From Trichoplax sp. H2 (taxonomy: Eukaryota; Placozoa; Uniplacotomia; Trichoplacea), in NCBI GenBank assembly GCA_003344405.1, contig NOWV01000077.1:248001-312000 (forward strand): a DNA stretch of 64,000 nt, written 5' to 3'. The translations under genes and the position numbers were made by a program. The notes beneath the pieces were generated by a model. That model was given only the letters and a program-made list of their open reading frames with translations. It made no database searches and was not told where the DNA came from. Shown here piece by piece: positions 50,863 to 61,900 of this stretch (position 1 is the first letter of the stretch; every line of letters starts with the position of its first letter).

Positions 50863-51429
50863 TCATCCGTGAACAAGTCTTATGTAGGCAACATTTCACG
50901 ATCATCTCCCTATACAGCGGCGTAAAAATAAGCCATGTTTGAATATTACTAGAACCCGTACAGTAGGCTGTATGCTAATCGATGCTAAGCTACTTATGCA
51001 TACAGAACGACTCCTAAAAACGACCACTGTCGTAAATTAGAAACTTTTCCATCATCCGTGAACAAGTCTTATGTAGGCAACATTTCACGATCATCTCCCT
51101 TTTCAGCGGTGTAAAAATAAGCCATGTTTGAATATTACTGGAACCCGTACAGTAGACTGTATGCTAATCGATGCTAAGCTACTTATGCATACAGAACGAC
51201 TCCTAAAAACGACCACTGTCGTAAATTAGAAACTTTTCCATCATCCGTGAACAAGTCTTATGTAGGCAACATTTCACGATCATCTCCCTTTTCAGCGGTG
51301 TAAAAATAAGCCATGTTTGAATATTACTGGAACCCGTACAGTAGACTGTATGCTAATCGATGCTAAGCTACTTATGCATACAGAACGACTCCTAAAAACG
51401 ACCACTGTCGTAAATTAAAAACTTTTCCA
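50863..51429. repeat. Tandem repeat: three copies of a 189-bp unit
   Basis: Units start at 50863, 51052 and 51241, each with TCATCCGTGAACAAGTCTTA and ending near CGTAAATTAGAAACTTTTCC. Copies 2 and 3 are almost identical; copy 1 differs at a few bases (CTATACAGCGGCG against CTTTTCAGCGGTG). The unit is a multiple of three, but I found stops in the three forward frames and no long open frame across the array, so it is not obviously coding. Each unit contains an ACAGTAGACTGT near-palindrome. Confidence 0.95.
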
Positions 51430-52689
51430 TCATTGCTGTCATTGCTACTGTATCTCATGTTGGATTTGTTGAACAAGCGTTATGTCAAGTTTGGTCATTT
51501 TCCTACTGCTAAAAGAACCTTAGACATGTTCATTTGACTTGTCAAGTGGTTCAAACGATGAAATTCATGACAGCACTGTCGATTATTAATAGGGCGGAAA
51601 CTGTTATGCATATATCGATGTGGAGAGGAAAAAAACTCCATAGCACACAGCTGTACAGTACTCTACTCTACTGCTCGGTACAACTGTGACGTAGTTATGC
51701 GCTTCACCCTCTTCCTTCCAGCCGGCCTCGGTACTCTGGTCGAGGGGGAGTTGACAATGCTTCACCTGTGTCATGACGGCCGTGACGCATAGCGGTGTTT
51801 TTTTTTGTCATACCTTGATGGGTATGACGCGTCTTGAACACTGACTCGACAGTAAGCTTCATAATCCCTAGAGTACGCTCGCATCCATTCACCCTGATTG
51901 GAAACTATGGATACGCGACCATTGCTGTCGGGGCGGATAGAAAGAAGAAGCAAGGCCTTCTACAGCAATGGACTAGAGTAAATGCTAATCCATGACTTGC
52001 TGCTTTCTTCCAAAAATAGACAATAATAATAAATCATGATGCCACCAATTGACGGATGCATGTCTCGTGTTGTCGTCTAAAAGTAGAAAGTTGGACAAAC
52101 ACCATTTGATCCAACATGTTACGGTAGTGGTTAAGCCTTGTCGTCGTTCAATCGACTTGAGCGATTTGACAGCATTGCATGATAACGATATCAAGGCATA
52201 GTTGACAAATGACCAAATTTGATCAAGAAAATATGGCAATTTTATGCTTCTCATCTTAGGGTCATCACGGCATCTCCACTTCATTGATTTATTTATTTAT
52301 TCAATTAAATTTCACGCAAGCAAAAGCCAACCATCAGCAATCGACACAGTCGTTCAATCGTTATTAAAGTAGCCATATCTATTTTCGTATTCATGACTAT
52401 TTAATGCAATATCGCATAAGTGATCGCAAATCGTTCAATCAGTGACATAAGTTAATACTCTTTGGCCCCTTTTTTTGCTACCGTGCTATCTCGGATAATT
52501 CAATTGGATACTGTATTGACATTGGCGTTACTTGAATTAGTTATAACAACAAATGATACTGAAAATATTGTAACCTATTCTAGTAGCCTTTGAGAAACTG
52601 TATAGGTCATCGCCTTACAGTACAGTATATTAAAAAAAATAGATGAGTCAACGTGCAAAGTAGTTATGCTTGTTGTTTGTGTAATGAAA
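51430..52689. other. Intergenic region with unrecognised short frames
   Basis: Contains a locally GC-richer stretch at 51700-51960 with overlapping minus-strand frames, and a 99-codon minus-strand frame at 51985-52284. Neither shows a family signature that I recognise. Confidence 0.4.
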
Positions 52690-53105
52690 TCAGGCAAACT
52701 TGATTTCTTTCTCTCCTGGCTCATAGCCTGTTGTATTACGATTAGTGTTGTCGATATGATACACTTTGCATTTTCTAGCTATCATAAATGAAACACTGAC
52801 AACGTTCTCATCGAGCACTCGTATCTCCAATTCTGTTGTTTTTATACCAGTTTTATGGACGCTATTGGCGTCTACAATCGAATCTTGTCTACCATTAAAA
52901 AATTAAACCTACAGAGTGTTGCCGTGGCTGGGTAATGGAATTGTACATCATTGACATGGCATACAATAGGTCTAAATACCGTTGTAAGTACTAATTGCTC
53001 TATGAGATGAGTCAACAAAGCTTTCATTTTAACTTTTGAATCCCTGTCTGTTTTCATAATTCGCTCACCTTGAGATTGGATGATAAAGTCATATTCGCAA
53101 AACAT
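52690..53105 (-). CDS. Candidate small two-exon gene, function unknown
   Basis: Exon 1 (53069-53105) starts ATG and reads MFCEYDFIIQSQ up to a near-perfect donor, CAAG then GTGAGC. Exon 2 (52690-52871) follows acceptor GATTGTAG and reads DANSVHKTGIKTTELEIRVL, then DENVVSVSFMIARKCKVYHI, and ends with GYEPGEKEIKFA and TGA. Joined, this is 219 nt, 72 aa, in one frame. The composition looks like a folded beta-rich domain and not random AT-rich sequence. I do not recognise the family. Unspliced, the exon 1 frame stays open to 52872 (start at 53156 or later), so intron retention, a frameshifted remnant or a longer gene are alternatives. Confidence 0.3.
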
Positions 53106-56100
53106 TCTTTTGACTATAAATCTGTAAAATTTGTAAACTAGTTGTACAGTACACATATGGATTGTGTTGCACTGGATGCATATCCACCTATGAAGCCATT
53201 ACTTCACTATCCGTAACGCTACTTGACTACGACTATATTGAGTGTTGGCGGATTAATCCGTAAAGTAAACGTAAATAAAATAATAACTAAAACAAATAAC
53301 GATGCCAAAATAGACTTAGCATCGAAGGTTATTAAATAGCGGACTAGAGTATACCGAATGTCTACGCTGATTCAAATAAAGTTATACAACCACATAGCCA
53401 GATATTTCTATGTAATGACTACTATTACTAAGCAGACAGTAGACTACAAGATCAAGAAATGAAGTACTTGATAGCTATCATCTTGCAAGCTTGCCAACGT
53501 TATGTTATATCAAACTCTTATAAAGAGAGCGAATGAAAGAAGTCTTCTATTACCTACAATTGTTGGAGGTTGTGGCTGGTGAAACGACGGTAGTAAACTC
53601 TTCTAATATTCAGATATAGTAGTCCTTAATTCAAGCTTCTAAACTATTCCAACAGTAGACTACCGCTCCCAAATGATATCAAATGGATAGCTAATGATTG
53701 AACGACGCTATCATAAATCGATAATATAAGACTGGTAAATGAGTATGAAGTCAATGAGAAATCATACTATTTGTTTGGAGACTCCATAGCCTTCTCTGTA
53801 CCAATTCATTATTAACGACTCTCATGAGTCACAATGGGCATAGTCTTTATAATGACTTCAGGACTATGTTTATAATTTTCGATAGTTCTTTAGAGGCTAA
53901 GTGAAGCTACTGTTAAAATTTAAAATAATTATTTGCGTGTTGAAATCTACAGCTCTAGAACAATTTCTACAACAATTATGAATTATTCAGAAAGAGAATA
54001 AACTATGTTTATTGGCACGTTTCGACCATTTTAAACTCATCGCCTAAACTTTAGCCCCTAAAATGTAACCAACGTTTATTGTTGTATTCTACCACACAAG
54101 CATATGAAAATATTCGTAGCAGTAATGAATTTCTAATTTACGGTGTTACTACAGCATTTGTAGCATTATAAACTGACAACATAATTTAATCCTTGGGATT
54201 ACGGAACTCTCGATGATACACTCTTCTCGTGGCCGGATCCTGTTGACGGATTGCATTTGATGAAGTCAACTTTCCATACTACTTGTACAGTACAAACTTC
54301 AAAATTGATCACTGACAACTGTGACTTGCTCGCCCATTACGGTACTATTTAATATTTTGAACTTATTGTCGACATAACTGAATCCTGGAGAATACTGTAT
54401 AGTCAAGTACACAGTTGTCGTTGTACTTGATTATTTTTCAAATTTCTACTAATAATGAAACTACTACTCAATACTAGAATATAAGCCGATAATACAGTGT
54501 ATAATATTGGTAAACAACTAGACATCGTATAAGAACTATACTAAATACTATGTTAGCCCTTTTATATTATTATTTTCTTAACTGGATGACAAAAAACATT
54601 AAAGCGATCATTGTCTACGGCGTTGAGTGACCAACCGCTGTGCTGCAGGATCAGAGTAATATTTATCACTTGAACGGCCAGGACATAAATAGTTACTTGT
54701 ATGAATAAAAAAAATAATAAAATATCAAAAGAATCTGGGATCGTTAAGGATTCAAGTTAAATCGCAGCATTGTATTTTAGCACAGTGAAATCTGTAGTCA
54801 ATGATATGTAATATCATAATCAAAGCTTACCTTCTTTAATCTTTATCGTTATTTAACTGACACATTTCTTTCAAGTAAAATAGACGGATTATTCTGAAAT
54901 CAAAAGTACACTTCAGAGGTAATGACTTTACGAGTTGGAGAGCTCCTATTATTCCCTTATTTACTTATTAGCATGCTATGAGTATGTTGTTGTATAGCAT
55001 CGCATCAAAGATACTAAATTACTGCTAAGAGTAGTATTTTCAACTCGCCTCATGTCAGAAACGATCATTGATCACGCCGAGACAGTTTAAGTTTGTAGCT
55101 CATTTATAGCATCCTTCAGTCAAAAATATGATCAATATTTAATAAAATTCCTTACAATTAACTCTAGATCATGGGATGATACAGCTTTGTTGATGATGCT
55201 GGAATAATTTTAAAATGTGATTACACGATCAAGCGATAATGAGAAAACAACATCTTTGTTTATTTTATAAGAAAAAGGAGTTATTGTTACCATTTTCTTA
55301 AAATTATCTATTGTACATTAACAAGGATAATTTGCAATAACTATAGCCAAAATTATTATAGCATTGTAACTGGCATACGCCTACAGTCGATGCTGCAACT
55401 AGAAATGCACTTTCGATAAAATTTCATTTTGCAATCTTAGCAACAATCGTTACAGCTCTTGTCAATTATTTGGTATGTTATCACCATTATTTCGACAAGC
55501 AAGTACTTCTCTATGACATAACGATAAACTATAACTATACAAGTATGTGATGACCGCTTGTCTGACTAACTTTCATATGACAGTATCTGTTCCCGGCTAA
55601 AGCTATAAAATGAGTAACCATCATAATTAAGCAAAATATAAGAAAAAGTTACAACACCAACTGACGCAACTATGATGTTTACTTTCAACAAGTTACTATC
55701 GAATTCATTGGTCTAAATGATGATAATTACTAAACTACTTTAGAATTTCAAACTCGCATTAGAGGTCATGGTCAGCTAATTAACATATCGGGGAATCATC
55801 ATAGCATGTGAATATTATTTGACATAAAACCTTCCTGTGTGTTGTAAGGTAATTGATAATTCGCTAATAGTACTAATAATTAATTCTGTCGTGTTTCCCA
55901 TGTTGAATGCATGGTTCACTGTAGTACGCGATAGTTAGAGTTTACTACAATACTTTGGCATCTCATGTAACCTTCTGATCGATGGAACTTTAACTCGACC
56001 TTGGCCTTTAATTCTTAATCAGTTAAGAATACAGCAGTAACGTTATTACGTCATCGTTTTATCGGAAACTAATGCCAGTCCATCATTTGAATTTTTAACA

Positions 56101-57482
56101 CTGATTTCAAATGAAACTAAAAAATATTAATTCCAGTAACGTTCGTCCCAGATCTAATAATATCTACACAATCCGTACCTTTGCTATATAGTATTCGATA
56201 GCATAGATGACATGGCAAATGGTTAGCCAGTAAATACAAATTAAACTACAGTACTTATGTATTCTTTAATTAAATTAATTCACTATAGTGCAAATAGAAT
56301 TTATCCTTTTCCAGTTATTAATATAATACGATGTTTTACAAGTGCACTATATTTTCTTAATTATGACTTATACTTAAACTTTCACAATTTCATTGTTAAA
56401 TATTTTACTTACTACATGCTTGACAGTTAGTATTTTCCAAAGGTAGTGATTTTCTTCCCATCTTTTAACCTTCGTTATACATGGTTTACAAATAAACTAT
56501 CGAAGCTTTAAACTATTTCTACTACTACAGTACAATTTGCAATAATCTCTTGTCACTAGGTAATATTACATACCATTATTAGCTGAGATCCAACGTAGCT
56601 TTTTTAAATGATATTTTATTACTTCTTGCAATATACAGTACGTGTAAAGTAACATGTCTGTAGCAGTAAAAATTAATGCTGATGGGTTGCCAATACTTGC
56701 CATATAATTACTATGTAGCTAAAGCATACTACGAATAAGAATCGTATGCAATTATTAAACTTGAAATACTGATAAGTCGATTAATCTGATTTATTACATT
56801 TTTAATTGAACTTGTCTTCAAAGTTCGCCATTAATTACATTGAATACCTTGCTGATCTCTAAATTTAGACGTTGTACGATGCTTAAGGTCATAATCTGTT
56901 TGTCCAATGTACAAACTGATAAAATGTATTGCTATACTATACTTTGGTAATTTTAATTTTAATATATAGTATAACATATATTGATAAAAAATTATCCGTT
57001 ACATATACGGATTTCAAGGTCAAATATACTCCATTATTCATAAAATCACAATTAAAGTACTATATTTTTACCGTCCTTTTAATGTACTGATAGAGCTCCA
57101 AAGCTTTTTCACTTAATATACAACAAGTGCATAAACTGTACGATTATACACCCGATTGACTGATGTACCATAACGAGGAAACAGATTTTTGCAATACCTG
57201 AGTATTCTGTATCGATTGTATTATAACTTGTGACTGTAATATTAAAACCTTATAGGTTATCTCACTTTTATGTATAATATTCTTATAAATATTACACACC
57301 ATGTCTACCTTAAATAAATTAAATATCACCATGTTTTAACTGATTAATTATTAAATGTTGCTTGGTGATATAATGCACTAATGATACTTCTGTTTGATTT
57401 TTATGTCAACATTATAGAGCAGTACCATTGAATAACTTATTGATTACGGAAGTCAATAAGAACGATTTATTAGAAACAAAGT
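53106..57482. other. Gene-poor region upstream of the RhoGEF gene
   Basis: AT-rich with only short frames (for example 57144-57332 on the minus strand). No exon with family features, RNA gene or repeat array is seen. The RhoGEF promoter is expected near its right end. Confidence 0.45.
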
Positions 57483-58915
57483 ATGGAAGATTTGTCTACT
57501 TTATCTGGACAAGATGAGAGCAGTGCACTTATACAAAGGATTGTCACAATATTTCGGGACCAACAAAATAGCTATGGTTTTACTGTTAGTGGGGACAATC
57601 CTGTATTTGTTCAATCAGTGCGAGAAGGTAAGCATAACTATGGATATGCTCTGTAATACCTGCATTCGTTATCGAATACTGCTTAAAATTTAGCGTTATA
57701 GATTATTGTTTGTCTACAGTATAACTTACATTTATAAGTCATTCTTTAGCCAATATTATTAGATTACTTACATTAATTTATCGTTGAAATAAACTAATTA
57801 ATTGCTTTAATGCATTAGGAGTAATAAACTATTATATTATTGGTAAATATCATCATAAATATCTGTTCATGAACAACTTTATTACATTTATATCTTTATC
57901 GGAACTTAAAATCTTGCGAAATATTATACTACTATGATGTGTTTACGGAAAGAGTCCCATTGTAGATAAATAATATCTCCGAATTTTATTAGGTGGTCCA
58001 GCGTATAATGCCGGTATTCAACGTGGAGATAGAATTGTTAAGGTACAATAACAGTATAAGGCTACGAATATTTTGTATTATGTTTATATGATTTACAATG
58101 TTGATTTTGATGAGATTTTACTTAATAAAGCATTTACGTTGTTTGCTATATGTTATCTAATAAGAAACGTAGCTATACAATTATGGCAGTGTACAATTGA
58201 GGGAGTCCTCTTATATTTTTATATAGCACTTGATTTTGATGTTATTTGGGCGTATTAACATTTAATTGCTTACTACCTTTATATTGTATTACACATCTGA
58301 AACAGAATGAGATATTTCTCAATAGATATAGGATATCGTTAACATCTGCCCATATATATATATATATATTTGAATAGATTTACAGTAATCTATTGTGTCT
58401 AAACATTTTTTCGTTGTGTAGGTCAATAAGAAATTAGTCACTCATGCACATCACCAAGATGTTGTTCAAATGATTAAAGGTATCAAGTTAAAATCTAGGT
58501 CAATCTATGATTAGTTCTTTTATCATTTAAGACTAGTATAGCTAAATATAGATTCAATCTTCTATATGATGTGATAGTAAAATATGAATATAGCTCGACA
58601 GGGTTACACAAACTAGCTCAGTTGTTGAGTGTAGATAAAATTAGCATGATCGGTTGTAGTCAATTGTTATTCGATATACGATAATATTTATAGTTATTCA
58701 CTTTCACATGGACTTACCTAAACGTTTGAATATCGTACATATGATATCTCCCGGTAAAACTCAGGAAATTGCTACATTCAATTTATACAGCATTGCGTTT
58801 ATGATATTTTTTACCATATACCGATAGTCATCCGTTTACACCACATCTTATCTTATAGGTGTTGAAAGCGTGACTCTAACACTATTTGGCAAGCCTTCAG
58901 CGAATCCAATCGTAG
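57483..58915 (+). other. RhoGEF exons 1-4: PDZ domain
   Basis: Exons 57483-57627, 57993-58042, 58422-58479, 58859-58915. The carboxylate-binding loop reads YGFTVSG. The helix region AHHQDVVQMIKG is conserved with ARHGEF11/12. The exon 4 donor is taken as GTACGG because it keeps the frame with exon 5; the earlier GTAGGT would force a stop. An (AT)9 run at 58352-58369 lies in the second intron. Confidence 0.88.
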
Positions 58916-61900
58916 GTACGGTTACACAAACAATTAAATCCATGACTGTTGGAATGCGTGTGTATAAAATCTATCTCTGTGAAGCTTTATATTCTGTAGA
59001 TGTAACATATATTACCGCGACTTGTTAAATTACTTTTACTCGATTATGAAAAGAGGTTAGCGGAAACAATTAACATAATCTTTTGAAGATTTCAGTTACA
59101 ACTTTAGTATAGCTAATACACTTTACTGAAACAAGATCTAAAATCAAATTCTATTGATTCAAGTAGTCATAACGAAAATCTCTATTAAAAGCTGCTTTAC
59201 TACATTTTATTACCTTCCATGAATCATTATAAGTTTTCATGAAAAAGCAATACGATATTAATTTATTTATATAGTTTAATACTCGTATTGTTAAGGTTAA
59301 CTTTCACTTCAGTAATGTCGCTTGTGAGTTATTACGCTTACGCTTACTTAAACACTGTTAAAAAAGATTGCTTCACAAAAAGATATTACCTATGCCTAGA
59401 GACTATGTCATTCAGGTTATATATTATCTCGCTGATAATTCCGAAGGCTACAATATGTACCTGCGATATAAACTGGAAAGTATAGCCTTGTAGTTAGCTG
59501 TTGTATGCCAGAGTACAAATTCCTGTATCATACTATCTATTGCGATACGGGGTCCGACCTCTGGTATATTAATTCTATGGCAATCAAATGCATTTTAGTT
59601 ATTGAAGTAGCATGAAATATACAAATGCATATGATTTGACCACATAATTCTATTACGTCTTTTAATTGCTAAATTATTTCATCAAATTTCTAAATAATCT
59701 AATCTATAGATCTTGGATTAGTCCGTCCCCAGCCTCCCAGCGTACCGCAGGTTAATATACGCTATTAAATTTTTAAAACCTGATATATTCAATCTTACAA
59801 TTAAAATTATTGTAATCTTTCATAAAAAATCTTTAGTTTGACTGTAAAGATGACTCTATACCGGAACAAATTGCCAAACTTGAAAGCATGCTTGTGAACG
59901 ATGAACGATATCTTACGGTAAAAATGTTTTAAAAATCTCTTTATTCATTTTATTCCGGTTCCGAAACAATTCTTGACAATAACAATATCAATCACTATGC
60001 AACATCGAGAAAATAATGTAACAGTTTTAATAAAATTGTAACTGATTCTAGGAAATGCAACGAGAATACGATAAAACTCAATCTCGTGATCTACGGCCAT
60101 TGGTAAGAGTTAATTGCTTGTAAATAGGCGATCGCAGAATAAGAAACAAAATTTACAATTTTCGAACTGTGTGTTTTTGTGCTTAGCTTCACGATCTATT
60201 AGGAAGAAAAACTGCTTTAGAAAAACGGTTAAAATCGCTGAGAGCCTCATTAAATCAAGAAAAAACCACTACAGAGGTAAATGCAGTCATTTATTATAGA
60301 TTCTATTATGATACAACATTTTAAGGTGTAGAATCTACTTGATTTTTAAGCAATTTTTATCATTTTATCTCGTATTGATAACTGTACTGATTGGATCGTA
60401 ATCTATTAATTTACTAACACAGACTCAAGCTGATGCTACTTCCACAGAAAAGAGAGTAAGTAGTGAAGATGTATCATCAACTACAACGAAATTAAAGACG
60501 GAAGAAGCAAGTCCAAATAGTAATCATGTAGCTCATCAAATTTCTGAGCCGGTATGTCTGGATATTATAGGCGTGGCATTTTATATTTTTATCTAAATTG
60601 TATTATTCGCTCGTGTTTGTGTTTACTCTAAACAGACAGTTAATCCATCACGTCTGACACCTCCCGACAGTCCTAAAGGTATTTCTCTCTGATATCGGAC
60701 GTAACCGTACAAAATCTAAAATAATTCATTCTTAATTTAATTTTAATGTGAATATATTACTGTCTACACCTTAAGTTTTGTGTTATTCTACATCATTATA
60801 ATTAATTTGTCTTGTACATAGTACCACCTGCGTATGGCACTGCGAATGGTACTGGCAAGCAAACCTATTTAAACATAATAACTGCGGAAGATGACGAATT
60901 TGACACCGATTCTGATGAGGTTTAACATGCCCATAATACAGATTAATTAAATTTTATTATCAGTAACCTATCTATAAATATGTCTTTATGTAGCCTGTGG
61001 AAGATATTGGTCCATTCTGTGATTTCAATGTTTTAAGAACTAAGCCGGGTATGATTATTGTGATTCTAGTAGCAATTCAAGTAATATGTAAATTTATCTT
61101 ATGAGTTGTTTATCGCCTTACCGAATTATACCTGAGCTTGTAAAGATCAAATTTATAACATAAATATACAATAGATTAGTATGTTACAGTTTTAATTCAT
61201 TAATATTCATTATTAAATTAAATTAAATACTATCTACTCGAACAATGCAGTATTTGCTTGTTACATTACTAACGAACTGTTATCCCTTTACAGCACATAT
61301 TGCGGTCTTTCTGCATTATTTAATTTCCAATAGTGACCCTAATAGCTTGGTGAGTTTGAGTTATTCATTATAAATGGCGCCAAACTGCATTATATTGAAG
61401 CATATTCAGTTATTCTTTCGGCAATTTTTTCTTGCAATAGCTATTTTATCTCGTATCAGAAGTATACGAGAATAAATCTGGTCATTATAAAGACGTTAAA
61501 AAGTGGATTAGTGAAATTTGTACCGCATTTCTTACTCCAACCGCTGTTAGTAAATATTTATACTTGAATTTCATGATTATTACCGCGAATTACTAAACAT
61601 CTACCTTTTCATAAAAAGCCTCTGCAAATTCCAATCAAAGATGGAATTGCTCAAAGTATCGGTACGATTACATAGCATTTATTAAATTTTATCATTTATG
61701 AATGGTGTACGGATATAGAATACACGACCATACATGTATCCTATTTGTGGACAATGTATGAAACGATCATAATTAAGATGAATGCAGACTTTATAACGTA
61801 GTACATGTATGATGTAATGTTATTTCCCCTTTGACAAATCGTTATTATTTAGAACATGTAAATTTTGATTTTCTGATAGATGATACGTTAAAAAATAAAA

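Noticed and set aside
51771-51953. Minus-strand frame with VSIVSNQGEWMRAYSRDYEA, faintly discoidin-like
   Set aside because: Only a short motif-like stretch; no conserved cysteines or flanking exons. It may be an old fragment, but I cannot support it.
51985-52284. 99-codon minus-strand frame
   Set aside because: Reasonable composition, but no recognised motif, splice context or start context.
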